The notes beneath the pieces were generated by a model that saw only the letters and a program-made list of their open reading frames with translations, searched no databases and was not told the DNA's origin. Positions 9,660-20,563 of a stretch of DNA of 64,000 nt are shown here, piece after piece (the stretch's first letter is position 1; every line of letters begins with the position of its first letter). Source of the DNA: Hippasteria phrygiana (Eukaryota > Echinodermata > Asteroidea > Valvatida > Goniasteridae); NCBI GenBank assembly GCA_037893225.1, contig JAZGUH010000946.1, forward strand, positions 124,001 to 188,000. Direction: 5' to 3'. Position numbers and translations under genes: made by a program.

Positions 9660-11955
9660 CTGAAAATAAGAGTGACAAAATTCTAATTTAGATAAAGTAA
9701 ATTAGTAAGTGTTTAGAATTTCTTAAAAATGCAGTCTGTGCTTTTTGGACGGTGTTGCATCCCAGATACTAAATTATCGACTTGAATTGCTAATTTGGTA
9801 GCATCAGACAACTTATGAGCTTTCCAATGAGACATTCAACAACAAAAATTGACAAACGGATGAAACGATAGGTAACATATTGAATAAGTTTCAATTTTTA
9901 AAACTGGAGCTGGATGCTGATCCGATGCTCCAATTAGCGCAATTATGTTGACGCATAGGGCAATCATTGTGTGAAAAGTTTAGACCAAATAAATTGCAGT
10001 GTGGTAAAGTGACTGTTTTCATTCAAAAATAGTTTGCCTCCATTATTCGTTTGGAGGAAATCCATTCAATTGAAATTTTCAGCCAAAGCACAGACATAGC
10101 AGCTTTAAAAAAGGAATGCTGTGATGTTGTCTCTGTGCCATATCAAGAACCTTTTAAACCAAAATGGTCTCAGTTTTTACTTCAAGTTCATAAATAATGG
10201 GTTGACAGTTGTTGATATGGGTAAATATATTGTAATTGACAAGTTGAATAACCTGACAAACACCACAGCTCGGCAAATCTTCAGACTGCATTTTTAATTA
10301 GACGGTGAACTTTAGGCTCTAGGTTTAATGACTGGATTTCTATTTTTATCTCCCCCCCCCCCCTTCACTACAGCCCTGCCTACAAATGGAATAGTACAAA
10401 ACTTGCCTTTGAATATACTCCATGGTTTGAGCTCCGTCCTGGGGGTACATAATGTTGCACACGTAGAATGCTGCAAACATCTCAGCCAAAGCCTTCAGGA
10501 AGTTTGTGATGCTATCATTCACCACACAGCGATCAATCGCAAGCATGAAGCGTCTTGCTACCAGCAATGTTTCACCTTTTAACACATCAATGGAAAAGAA
10601 AGTGAACATATTTTGCAAAACCTCGTCATGAACAGAATGTAATTGACATGCAATTGATTCGTATGACGTGCTATTTAAACAAAGCTGATGGAAGAATTGC
10701 ATGAGTGATACAAAAACCAGATAAGTAATCTATCATTCATATTTTCTGATGCACCTATCAACTGCTTCCCCCACTCCTCCTCCTCCCCCCCCCCCCCCCC
10801 CCTGGGCTGCCCCACCCAAGATGTGGGGATTATCACTTTTGAAGTGAGAAAATCAACACCCCTGGGGCAAAATTGTAGTGACAATCCCCGACATACATGG
10901 GTGGGGCACCCCCACCTCATGGTTTTTAACTTCTAATGATGTGGAAACAATGGCAAAATGAGTGACCAACATCCCCACCCTGCGGCTTGAAAAACGTGAC
11001 CAAACCCCCACATGGGGCAGCCCGGGGGGGGGGGGGGGGGGGCAAAGCAATTGATAGGCGCATAGGTGCTCACTAAACATGCACCTAAATGACAAATGGT
11101 TCAGCTATTGAATGAATGAATGGTTCAGCAAATGAATTCTAGTAAATTTTAATAAACTGATCGATGCAAAGCTATAAAACAATTTTCTGGATATCGGTAC
11201 ATGTACTTACTGCTACAGGGCTTGAATTTCAGAAAGGAAAAAAAAAATGAATGTCACTCCCCCCCCCCCCCCCCCCCAAAAAAGTCTCTAGGTTTCTGGT
11301 CAAGGGTTGGCTCCAAAAGTGATTATGTGACACTGGTTCTTTTTCTTTTTCTTTTCTTCCAAGACGTACGTGCTATAAATATTAAATGTACTTACCGCAT
11401 ACAACCAGACAGGGAGTCTTGGGTAGAGAAGCTTTGCCTGACACATCTTGGCCAACAGTTGTACTCTGTAAAGAAATACAAATAAAACACAAAATACAAA
11501 TAAAATGCTAACAAATGAATCTCCTCTCAAGACCTGTTATCAATAATGCATCAGGTTGATGTACATCTGCATGTATGAGCAGAGAAAGATGAAATATTTG
11601 AAAACTGTCTGTTGCAACCACTGAAAGGACAAGCCACCTTCACTCCTTCTTTGATGTGCATTTTTAAGTGACCAATTAAAGCACAAAGATTATCAAACTC
11701 AGACGAGCAGGACATAATCTGGCAAACCAAAATTTTGTTCTGATTTGAGCTAGGCCTAGAACTAACGTTAGATGCGTTGCACCCATGGTCACGTAGAGTA
11801 TGACTTTTGAAACCAGAGTAACTTATAAAACGACGAGAACAGTTTGCAACACAACATGGAAATGAATAATTTGCAATGTTCCTATGAAGTCCAAAGTGAT
11901 CACAATATGATTTTAATGTACCAGAAATTTTACCACACACTTCGCACGTATACAT
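9533..11955 (-). CDS. C2H2 zinc-finger protein gene, multi-exon, probably missing its middle
   Basis: Exon A (11955-11551) starts with ATG and encodes four zinc-finger-like units. Three further exons lie at 11465-11396, 10684-10407 and 9659-9533, and their phases fit (0 and 2). They encode VQLLAKMCQAKLLYPRLPVW, AEMFAAFYVCNIMYP, TMEYIQRVFACINPDGTK and a stop after HFHMMNR. The layout (N-terminal fingers CPxxxCxRxF-SFxxH, C-terminal ..YP..A.TMEYIQR.F..INP.GTK) recalls a large, mostly uncharacterised repeat-associated gene family of fish and invertebrates, whose intact members are much longer. Only 85 bases separate exon A from the next exon, and exon A ends in an in-frame stop, so the central region looks deleted. 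It sits between the inverted arms at 7702 and 13225, so it may be transposon-borne. Confidence 0.6.
10407..10684 (-). CDS. C2H2 gene, exon C with GC donor
   Basis: The acceptor is CTTCCATCAG. The 278-nt exon is in phase 0 and ends CAAAG followed by GCAAGT, the consensus of a GC-AG donor. It encodes EVLQNMFTFFSIDVLKGETL through AQTMEYIQ. The split arginine codon (AG|G) is completed in exon D. Confidence 0.65.
10751..11069. mobile_element. MITE-like inverted-repeat element with C/G-tract arms
   Basis: The left arm (GCACCTATCAACTGCTT, C run, GGGCTGCCCCACCC) pairs with the right arm (GGGGCAGCCC, G run, AAAGCAATTGATAGGCGC, ATAGGTGC). It lies in the intron between exons B and C of the C2H2 gene. 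The superfamily is unknown. Confidence 0.55.
11396..11465 (-). CDS. C2H2 gene, exon B (70 nt)
   Basis: On the minus strand the exon is preceded by TTTCTTTACAG and followed by GTAAGTAC, both near-perfect splice sites. It enters needing two bases of a codon and leaves in phase 0. It encodes VQLLAKMCQAKLLYPRLPVW and LYA. Confidence 0.65.
11551..11955 (-). CDS. C2H2 gene, exon A (zinc fingers)
   Basis: Finger 1 is YTCEVCGKISGTLKSYCDHF with a second His at GLH. Finger 2 is CCVANCSRRF..FKSHTLRDH. Finger 3 is CQIMSCSSEF..LIGHLKMH. Finger 4 is CPFSGCNRQF..FSAH, where the last His is replaced (TCRC). A stop (TGA) ends the frame at 11551. No donor in the right phase is obvious, consistent with a deletion at the 3' side of this exon. 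Confidence 0.6.
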   Translation of the reverse strand: MYTCEVCGKISGTLKSYCDHFGLHRNIANYSFPCCVANCSRRFISYSGFKSHTLRDHGCNASNVSSRPSSNQNKILVCQIMSCSSEFDNLCALIGHLKMHIKEGVKVACPFSGCNRQFSNISSFSAHTCRCTST

Positions 11956-12430
11956 AACGTTAGCTGATGGCTGATCTACATGTTATTTACAAACAGAACA
12001 ATGAAACAGTTAAAAGTTACCTCAAAAATGTTGCACGAAACCACTCATCGCCACGTCTTATAACTAAGTACACACACAGAGCACAGTGCAGTGTCACGTA
12101 TAAAGTCGTGTCGGTCAATGTAAAAACTTTTAACTGGTACACGCTCCGATATGTGCAAGTCGTTTTGGTGTACGTGAAGTACATGTACCAAGACCACTGC
12201 CGCGCACCATGTAGCATTTGTGCGCGGTGATTTGGGCGAGCTGCCAACTTTCTGTAAACTTGGACCAATGTCACGTATCGAACCGTTATTATGCGAGATT
12301 TTGTTTTCATATCACTTTGAGGCGCTAGGATATCTACACAACAGTCAGACCTCAATGTTCGATACACGCGAGACTTTCACAGTCTATGGCGGGAAATCGG
12401 AAAGAACTGACCCGGCCATAAAGCTGCTAA
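11956..12430. other. Region upstream of the C2H2 gene; no separate gene seen
   Basis: Likely 5' flank or leader of the minus-strand gene. Overlapping frames on both strands (11967-12230 and 12017-12367) lack recognisable domains. No TATA box or initiator can be assigned with confidence. Confidence 0.35.
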
Positions 12431-12900
12431 ATGTACATACTAGAGTGGGCGGCGGAACGGGGGGGTGGGGGGGGGGGGGGGGGGGGGAGTGTTCCCCAGC
12501 AGCGTAGCCAGGGCTGTCTCCATGGGGGGCGAGTTTGGGAGGGGAGATGCATGGTTGTTACAGGGGGGGGGGGGTTGCTCACAGTGTTTTTTTCTTTATA
12601 ATACTATTATTTTCTGCGTTTGCGAAATTTGCAGGGGGAGACGATTTTTTATGGGGGCGTAAGCCCCCCAAGGCCCCCCCCCCCCCTTGAAAAGATAACT
12701 AATCTCCTCCCCCCCCCCCCCCCCCCAACTTTCCATACAAGCTTGAGGCCCTCAAATTGACTGGGGAGATAATAATGTGACCTTTTTATGAGTATAGTTT
12801 TTAATACAGGTGTACTGATGGTGCCACCAACGTCAAAAGAGTCCAAGACCCCCCCCCCCCCCCCCCCCCCCCCCCCGACCCGGCGACCCCAACTTTGTCT
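12430..12900. repeat. Cluster of long G and C homopolymer tracts from transposon ends
   Basis: G runs lie at about 12456-12487 and 12560-12575, and C runs at 12672-12687, 12709-12727 and 12849-12876. They are linked by pieces shared with other elements in the window: GAGACGATTTTTTATGGGG (also near 2220) and GGTGCCACCAACGTC (compare GGCGCCACCAACGTTC at 13943). Frames of poly-Gly or poly-Pro here are not genes. Confidence 0.5.
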
Positions 12901-12924
12901 TTGCCATCATCATAACATAACATA

Positions 12925-13225
12925 ACAAGTAATTACAAAATTACTGTTGCCGTAACAGTAATTCACCGTTGACTCAACAATACATTAACTTATCGTTGAA
13001 TTAAAACAGTATGTTACTGTTACATGCGTTTACAACGTTACTGTAGTACAAATACAGTGAACCACGGTATTACCGGCTTTCAAACAGTATTTTACTGTAA
13101 ATGTTAATTACAGTAAATAAAACAGTAAATAAAACAATAAATTACTGCACAATCCGTTTACATTAAATTACTGTGGTTAAATACAGTAAGGTACTGCATA
13201 TTTTACAGTATAATTTTACAGTGTA
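12925..13225 (-). repeat. Right arm with ACTGTAA subterminal repeats
   Basis: Mirror of 7702-8060, ending TTTTACAGTGTA. It has repeated TTACTGT, ACAGTAA and TACAGTA motifs. Confidence 0.65.
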
Positions 13226-13234
13226 TGTAATGGA

Positions 13235-13610
13235 GGAGTGGTTAATCTGTGGTCGGGCCAGGCCTTTGAAAAGCCCAGCCATGCACGGGCCTTCGGGATT
13301 TTACTCTTGCTATTGTGAGCCACAAATCACCTAACAATAGAGCATCAACTAATCAATAAAGCCCAGCCTCTGCCAGGCCAGGCCTGGTTGTAGCCCCTCC
13401 CACACTAATCTGTACCCATTCACGGCTGGATCAAAAGATGCCTCAACTGTCGGTCAAGTCTGGGTGAACAATGGGAACCGGCTGGACTCCAGAATTAATG
13501 GGCAGTTTATTGTGTACAGTCAAGGGATTATAGAAGCCCAAAGGCCTGGGCGTTCGAGGGGCTTGGCCAGGCTTTTCAACGGCCTGGCCTGACCACAGAT
13601 TAACCACTCC
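13235..13610. mobile_element. 376-bp MITE with ~45-bp inverted termini
   Basis: The left end GGAGTGGTTAATCTGTGGTC with GGGCCAGGCC is mirrored at the right (GGCCTGGCCTGACC then ACAGATTAACCACTCC). The interior adds further GCCCAGCC/GGCCTGG inverted pairs, so it can fold extensively. It abuts the right arm of the 7702-13225 segment. No convincing target duplication. Confidence 0.65.
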
Positions 13611-13758
13611 ACCCTAACACCAACGCTCGTGATGATGGCAATAATTTTGTCTCTTGCGGTATGTCGAGTATAATCACTTGTCTACTGATCCTTAGGCCTA
13701 CTCCAGGGCCGTGCTTGATACTATCTTGGTTATTTTATTAAACCAATAAACACCCTCA

Positions 13759-14036
13759 GGGTGCGGATCCAGAAGGGGGTGGGGGTCCTTACCCCACCCC
13801 CCCCCCCCCCCTGCCATTTTGTTTGCTTACACGTAAGGGCCTACGCCTATAGGTACCGTTAGCAAACCAGAAAAGAAAAGCAAAACTCCGTGAAGGTGTT
13901 ATTTTGCGTGTACAGATAAGAACAAAACAAAAAGGTTAAATGGCGCCACCAACGTTCAGAAACTTTTTGGGAAAATGTACGGAAAAAATCAGAACCCCCC
14001 CCCCCCCCCCCTTGCAAACAATCCTGGATCCGCCCC
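13759..14036. mobile_element. Non-autonomous hAT element (CAGGG-GCGGATCCAG family)
   Basis: The termini are GGGTGCGGATCCAG and CTGGATCCGCCCC. The flanks CACCCTCA (13751-13758) and TGCCCTCA (14037-14044) agree at 6 of 8 positions, an aged 8-bp duplication. The interior (GGCGCCACCAACGTTC, CTATAGGTACCG) matches 59114-59292 in the opposite orientation, so the two are the same family. Subterminal poly(C) tracts are present at both ends. Confidence 0.65.
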
Positions 14037-14410
14037 TGCCCTCAGACTTCGTGTGGAGTGAAGGTGCAGATGCGGATGGCGTTTGAGGTAATAGAACAAA
14101 ATGATAATGCAGTTTTCGAAAATGAAATCATATGTATGACCTGTAATCGGCTATAACTTGATAACCTTTTCGTAATCTTTCGTTAAGCTCAATAATTACT
14201 GTCGGAATACATGGCACAAGGTAACTGAAATCTGGGCGACGCATAGGGTTGCTTACCGCTGAGCAGAATAGTTATTCTAAGCAGAAAAATGTTGCTAGCA
14301 CGGCCAAGTCGTGCTAACGCCTGTGCCTTTATGGTGATTTCTTTTGTTACGTCCCTGTTTTGAACAAACTAGCGGGATGCCGCTTCTAACATTGTCTCAT
14401 GGTACAAAAT
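14037..14410. other. No gene seen
   Basis: Unique-looking DNA with no domain-bearing frame. Confidence 0.35.
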
Positions 14411-14419
14411 TTGAATTGG

Positions 14420-14965
14420 GCTGACTGTTTCTGCACCGTTGTATTCGGGGCACCAGTAGGTTGGAGGTCGAAAGTTGATCTTTTAATTTGTTAAGCTTTT
14501 TGTTTCAGCTTTTTTACCGGAGGCGAAAATCCGTCTTTAATTTGACTTAGGCTACCGTACTGTTTCTGCACCGTTTCATTCGGGCCGTCTTTAGGTTGGA
14601 GGTCAGGGGTCGTTCTTTCAATTGAATTGAGACAAATATGAACTTTCTGCCTTTTTTGGACTGATTTCAGCTTTTTAACCGAAAATCCTTCTTTAATTTG
14701 AATGAGTTGAGCCACTGGTTCTGCACTGTTTTATACGGAGCGCATTTAGGTTGGAGGTCAGGGTTTGATAATTTCCATTAGTTTAATAAATTGACTTTCC
14801 CGGACATTTAGAATGGTACAAAATCGTTGGAAAACGGCATCCGGCACTCTAAGACTGATTTTCAACTTTTTGTTTCAGAATCTGAATTTTTAGTCAGATT
14901 AATTAGGTTGGCTGTGTTTTTGCACCGATTCAGTAGAGCCGCGTTTGGGTTTGAGGTCAAGATTT
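14420..14965 (+). repeat. Degenerate tandem repeat, about four units of 140-190 bp
   Basis: CTGTTTCTGCACCGTT followed by a GGTTGGAGGTC block recurs at about 14424, 14560, 14718 and 14912. Each unit is preceded by a TTTCAGCTTTTT/AAAATCC(G/T)TCTTTAATTTGA segment. Spacing and sequence are eroded. The minus frame at 14491-14715 is a by-product of the repeat. Confidence 0.55.
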
Positions 14966-16120
14966 TTTTCATACTGTAGGGGATAATATTTTTAAAATTC
15001 TAAAACATTTACAAAAAGTACAACATCGCTGGGAAAAGTATTTCGTCCATTGCAAGTATTCGTGCACACGTATGGTATTCTGGTCATTAGGCAAAACAAG
15101 AAATTGTTGTGTCGCCCTCAAACCGACCGACCGTAAAAATCGAAAGATTCAGGGTCGGCGTTTTTTTTTTTAACATATCAATAAAATCATATCTCGGCCT
15201 TTATGTCTCAAAAAGTGTTAAACCAGGGTGTTCGTTTAATATGTAGGCCTAAACGCGCCCGGGTGAGCGTGAATACAAAAAACAATTTCCGACCGACTGA
15301 CCCTCTTTTCCAATTTGTCGGCCGAGGGAAACAACAATTTTTGTTGGCCTTATGAATAGCGCCACGTTCGCCTATAGGCCTAACGGTGCGTAAGCCTAAA
15401 AGGTTGGAAACCATCGGCAGAAAGTACCAGCATTTCGCCAGTAAGCTATTTGAAAGAGAGAGAGGCGACCGATTTCGAAGATTTACATTGATATTTTCTA
15501 ATTGCGTTGTTTATCGGCCACCGTATTGGCAATAAAGGCGAAAGCGTCTTGCCGTGAAAACAGCCAGGCATGAAAATTCGGCAAGCCCAAATGTGATACC
15601 GATTATATGCTACGGCCATTCCGCAGGCGCCAGTTCCGGACAATCGGGCCCCGGTAATCGAGATGATTCAATCAGGAAATGTCCTCATTTGTATCATCTG
15701 CAGAACCTCAGGTACTAGATGCTAGTTGCTTATTGCACCATCCTCGACCCCATGGACTGCATGCGCAAGGCATGATGGGAAAGAACATGGCGCGCCAAGA
15801 TCGTAACCATAGTATCAACCTCGTCCCCAAGGCTTACTTTGTTTTCAACCTCGTTTCCAATAGTAAGCCCTGGGATGGGAACTCCTTACTCGTGCCCTGA
15901 TTGGATAGTGAAAATACAGTATAGCTTAGCATATATTCAATATTCATATTATCTAGAGAAATTACAACCGTACAGTTGGTGATTCCACTGTATCTCTTGA
16001 TGAAAGTTTGGAATTTTTTTAACGTTAGTGATTTTTCTGTGGTATATATTCTCGAAAATTTCTGCAATGGCGACGCCCAGCCCCTACACCCGTCAAATCT
16101 AATACTTGCATCTTGTGTAA
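14966..16120. other. No gene seen
   Basis: Short frames on both strands without recognised domains. CAACCTCGT(C/T)(C/T)CCAA recurs near 15818 and 15846. Confidence 0.35.
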
Positions 16121-16129
16121 CAAAAGCGA

Positions 16130-17570
16130 CAATCGTAGAAAGCACACTTCTAATATTTGTAGACCTCTCTAAGGCCTTTGATACTATCAACCATGATATT
16201 ATTTTATCAAAGCTTGCCTATTATGGGATAAGAGGCATTCCTCTTGAGTGGTTTCAGAGTTACCTTTCAAATCGTCAACAATTTGTGTTTATAGAGGATT
16301 ACCAATCTTCTCTTAAACAAATATCCCACGGAGTCCCTCAAGGATCCATACTTGGACCTCTTCTGTTTTCTATTTACATTAATGATTTTAATAAATCGTC
16401 TGATTTATTTTCATTCATTATGTTTGCTGATGACAGTAATGTATTTCGTAGTCATAATAACATTGACGTACTTGCAGATTTAGCCAATCGGGAACTACTT
16501 AAAATTTCTGAATGGTTTAAAGCAAATAAAGTATCCCTTAATATCAAGAAAACTACTTGCATGTTATTTACTAATATATCGATAACATAAAAATACTTTA
16601 TTCTGATTGTGTAAAAATTTGGGATTGTACATTGATCCTACTCTCTCTTGGAAAAATCAAATTCATAATATTTGTTCTATTATCTCAAGAAATGTAGGTG
16701 TTATTAGTAAGCTCAAAGCCTTTTCCCACAGGAAGTCCTGTTTATGCTTTATAGTACACTGATCTTGCCATATTTTAACTATGGGATCCTGGCATGGGGA
16801 AATTGTGCTGCTAAACATGTTAACAGAATTCTTAATCTACAAAAAAGGGCCTTGAGAGTAATTATTTCTGTTAGTTTGCTTGAACATTCAAATCCACTTT
16901 TCTATAAACATAAAACTCTTAAGGTTAATGACATTTACTCACTTCAGCTTGGAGCCTTCATGCATCGTTTAAGCAATAATTTACTCCCAAATTCAATTAA
17001 ACAAATGTTTTGCAGAAATGAAACTATACATCACCACTTTACCCGACAACGTAGAGAATTTCACTGTTCATTTGCAAGAACAACTGCTTTTAAAAAGACA
17101 ATTAGACATGAAGGCCCTAAGTTTTGGAATACCTTACATAATTCACTGAAGGGCATTCGTAGCTCCCCATTATTTAAATATAAACTTAAAACTAGTCTAT
17201 TATCTAATTACTTGAGCTTCGATTAAACTTCTTACTGGGTTACTACTTTGTATTTTTCTGTATGTTACTACTCTGTATTTTTATTGATTAGGAATATATT
17301 GGCTTAATTGTGTATTCTTGTTTTATATGCAACTTACACATTCTTCATTTTCATCAAATTTATGGGTTAATGTATGTTTAAGGGGATCTCTACTCGACAA
17401 GCTCTGCTTTTTGGGGATCCCCCTCCACATGTATCTCTAAATTAAAAAAGAATGTATAAATATATTTCGGTAATCTAACACAAATTTCCTAATCTAATTA
17501 CGTTCCAATGTTATTTTCATGAGATGTGGTAACAATTATAAAGAATGAATGAATGAATGGAGAGTCAGTG
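16130..17570 (+). pseudogene. 5'-truncated L2/CR1-like non-LTR retrotransposon (RT to 3' tail)
   Basis: Recognisable RT begins at LLIFVDLSKAFDTINH (block A), with GVPQGSILGPLLFSIYINDF (block B) and FADD (catalytic, block C), then NIKKTTCMLF (block D). The frame breaks near 16590 and 16740. The connection/thumb follows as LYSTLILPYFNYGILAWGN and LQKRALRVI, and the protein ends at 17226. A 3' untranslated stretch runs to GAATGAATGAATGG at about 17543, the short-repeat tail typical of L2/CR1-group elements. Everything upstream of block A is missing, as expected of 5' truncation during target-primed insertion. It is not the same copy as the element at 1-6150. Confidence 0.7.
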
Positions 17571-18846
17571 GAAAAAAGAAAGTTGTCCGCAATTGCTTTC
17601 ACAACTCAACTGGCCATACCGCGTAACATATGCCGAAGTTGCGGTACGAAGGTCCATAAAACGGTAACGTTTCTGGAGGATGCACGGGTCAACATCGCTA
17701 AACTGGCGTGCACTATATAGTAGCAGCAGTGGTTGTAGCAAAAGATTCCTAAGATCTCCTGGTCAGAGTGCTCCAGCTGCGAAACAGCGGGGTTTTCTTT
17801 GTACTAGGCTGTCAATACCAACGCCGCCCTTAGTCCGCGATCCGAGGCCCGTTGCCCCGAAAGTCTGTCCTTCGTCAAAAGGCGCAACGTACGGAAACAC
17901 CACAACGAAAACTGGTATCACAAGAGTAGGCTATGTAAATGTATTTTTTGCCCTTTTCATTTGTATATGGACATAATTTGTTATCTCGTGCCGAAACAAG
18001 TTGTTGATAATGGTGTTGGTGATGATTGATTGCTACTTCTAGTTCCAGTGTATTTTAGTTTCTAGTAGTCTAACTAATTGATTGCTTGGAGGAATAGAAA
18101 GAAAATGATTTTGAACATTGCCAGGATATTGTTTCCAGACGGGCTAAATTACAGGGGTGGGGGCAGACTACCTTAATTGCATGGAATGTACTTGCATGTA
18201 CCTTGAAAACATTTAATAGGGCCTACTTACTATGCTTACTTACTAAAATAGGAGTACTCAAAGAGGACACGGCTTCTTTTTTACTAGACCGTTTTCAGAC
18301 TTGGCCTATGTCCTATTATATTACCCCAACATGCCTAACGTTAACGTTATGTAGTAATTGATTAATACATGTTCGTTTAAGTTAACAACTTACAAAATGA
18401 GCCTGTGCGTATATAAAAGCTGAGATAAATTACGCTTCGTTGATGCTCGCGCTCAACCATGTCAACCATTCTGAGAACCCATGAACTGCACTCACCTTTG
18501 CTGTGAATGCGACGAAGATGTGAAGTTTAAGTATTGCCATTAGACGTACCCAGAATACATCGCTCACAGGGAGCCTTATTTGCATGCGTATCCAAAAAAC
18601 TTGGATATTTAAATGATCCCATACAGGGTGAGAGAGCAGCTGTAGTGTCGGTGAGGGCGCTGCTCGACACCATGGGAACGAGGTTGCCATGGTATCTAAG
18701 TTGCTCTCGCACATGAAGTTCGAGCCATTCGCATTACAGTGCACCACTATTTTTTTCGCACGGTTTATTTCAAAGGGTGGACACGCCCGTCTAAAGTCAT
18801 GTATGTGTCGTTTTGCACAAAACTGACACTGTGATGAGTCTTCACT
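17571..18846. other. No confident gene; possible upstream region of the FkbM gene
   Basis: The 99-codon frame at 17680-17976 ends in a hydrophobic stretch (VGYVNVFFALFICIWT) but has no family match and no good donor. Frames at 18430-18885 are on opposite strands and look like chance. The unseen first exon(s) of the gene at 20310 could lie here. Confidence 0.3.
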
Positions 18847-18850
18847 TTTA

Positions 18851-19800
18851 AAGGAACCATGCTTCTCAAATTTGCCGGATAGCATTTTATTTCATAAATA
18901 CATTCATTTATATGTATTAAATGTGAATTAAAAGCCAAACTGGTTCAAGTGAAGTTTTAGTGTGATTATTTGGCGCCCAAAAATTGCCCCCCCCCCCTTT
19001 TTGGAATTTGTTGAGACTCAAATTGAGGGCGCTGTTCGTGACGTAGATCGAGGCACCGAAATTCATGAATGGACTCGATAGTCTGGACCCGGCCCGTATA
19101 CACACTAGGTCTACACGTGCAATTTCGTAAGTTGCAACAACTAACATCGAACTTACCCTGATTTTCTCCCTTTTAGCGAAGGCTCCTCGGGGAATGGGCC
19201 GTTTAACTGCTTTTGCCTATATCCTACTCACATCTGGGAACTTTGTTGGGATGGCAGTGGACTTGAGCATATTTTTAATGGTAATCCCAAAGGATTTGAA
19301 AATACCAGTATCGAAACACGACGGCTCAAAGTGGTCGCTACATAACGCTGAAAAGCTGCTGGGGCCGGACCACTTTGCTCTTGTCACCTTCACTTTCGCC
19401 GTTCAAATTCTCCGATATTTCGCATCAGTTGGAAATAAATGAAGGCTTACTCCATCCTTCGTTGTTTTGCTGCATCCAGCAGCCACACACCTTGTCGGCA
19501 TGGCCGAAAAACGCTATATTTTGCTTAGATTTTGGACAAAGAATGTACACTCAATTTACGCGTGATGAATGGTGCTGGCTCGAGCAGAATATGTAATGTT
19601 CCTCGATCTACGTCACACACTTATGTTAATGAGGGTCCCACTCAGGGGGCGGAGTAGCTTGGACAAACATTTTCAAAAAATGTTTTTTCATATTTAATCT
19701 GGGAAATAATTGACTCTGGTAACAAAATATCGTTGTCAAGATAATACTTTATTGTTTTAAGCAGGAATAATGCAATGTAAATCCTATATCATGGTTCCTT
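18851..19800. mobile_element. TTAA-flanked non-autonomous transposon, copy 1
   Basis: The ends are AGGAACCATG and CATGGTTCCT, perfect 10-bp inverted repeats, each bordered by TTAA (18847-18850 and 19801-19804). A TTAA duplication is the mark of piggyBac and Kolobok elements. The interior is non-coding, and a diverged second copy is at 58195-58985. It ends about 20 bases before the candidate exon at 19824. Confidence 0.7.
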
Positions 19801-19823
19801 TAAGTAGTTTGACGTTTTCGCAG

Positions 19824-19922
19824 GTAGTTATTGCTTATTTTTTACAAGGCTTCAAAATGCATTTTAATGTTACGATCCTGAAATATCCCGAGAAATACCC
19901 TTGGATCAATGAAGTGTTATGG
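19824..19922 (+). CDS. Candidate exon upstream of the FkbM gene
   Basis: The sequence is preceded by GACGTTTTCGCAG and followed by GTAAGTTG, strong splice signals, with one open frame of 33 codons (VVIAYFLQGFKMHF..). It leaves in phase 0, whereas the favoured acceptor of the next known exon (20310) needs two incoming bases. Either an exon lies between them, a different acceptor is used (GTTACAGAG before 20362 would fit), or this exon is spurious. Confidence 0.35.
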
Positions 19923-20120
19923 GTAAGTTGTCGACCGCGCAGTTTGAAAATGACATCAGGGGTGCAACTGCTGGGTGGCGCCGTGTAATGTGAATCGCCC
20001 AGTGGACGTATACAAATAACCTGGAGTTTGTCTGTATAAAAGTGGAAGCCATCTTACCGTGCCGAAAACAATACGTTTGACAACATTGTCCTCGTGGTTT
20101 ACTTATGTGAGGCACTGTTC

Positions 20121-20235
20121 GAGAACAACCAAAACGCCTTCGTCATGCATCATGAATAATTGAATTAACGCTTTAATATTCATTCCTAATATAAGTATAT
20201 GCACAAGGCGTGATGGTGTCATTTTGGTTGTTCTC
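20121..20235. mobile_element. 115-bp MITE-like palindrome
   Basis: GAGAACAACCAAAACGCCT at the left faces AGGCGTG, then TTTTGGTTGTTCTC, at the right. It lies in the intron or upstream region of the FkbM gene. Confidence 0.5.
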
Positions 20236-20309
20236 CATCAGTGTTTACCTTTACTTATAATACTCTTTTAACCTCGTTCGCCTGTGAATCGCTATTATTC
20301 GATCGGCAG

Positions 20310-20563
20310 GATTATTCGAGACCCCTCGTTAAGGAACTTCCAAGCGGTACCGGTTACAGAGGCGCCATCACACTCACCTCGGAAAATCCTGCTGGACTGC
20401 GGGGCTAACGTGGCCTCCACGGTGCTGCTGTTTCGGGAGACGTACCCCGGGGGCAGAGATTTCACCATCCACTCGTTCGAAATTGACGACCGGCTATCGC
20501 CGTACTTCAGCCCGTACGACAATCATCACCTGCACTGCCCCGTTGGCGTAGCCGGCAAAGATG
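20310..20563 (+). CDS. FkbM-NodB gene, exon with SAM-binding loop
   Basis: Favoured acceptor TCGATCGGCAG. The frame is closed upstream by a stop at 20269, so the exon must start between there and the DCGAN motif. DCGANVASTVLLF is motif I, and IHSFEIDDRL is the acidic end of strand 2. The donor is GATG|GTAAGC, phase 1. Confidence 0.7.

Larger units (their letters stand above)
7702..13225. mobile_element. Candidate 5.5-kb DNA transposon with ACTGTAA-rich inverted arms
   Basis: The left end is TACACTGTAAAATAAATACT and the right end, reversed, is TACACTGTAAAATTATACTG. Both arms (7702-8060 and 12925-13225) carry many subterminal ACTGTAA/TTACAGT motifs. Such repeats are transposase-binding sites in hAT and P-like elements. 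Between them lies the minus-strand C2H2 gene at 9533-11955, nested small elements and G/C runs. The flanks (TACGCTTG and TGTAATGG) do not match as a target duplication. Either a later element at 13235 removed it or the two ends come from different copies. Confidence 0.45.

Noticed and set aside
7702..13225. Firm assignment of the 5.5-kb segment to a transposon superfamily
   Set aside because: Termini match each other but no target duplication is found, so only a candidate call is given.
18430..18885. 151-codon minus frame and its overlaps
   Set aside because: No domain, no splice context, frames open on both strands; the last part overlaps the TTAA element.
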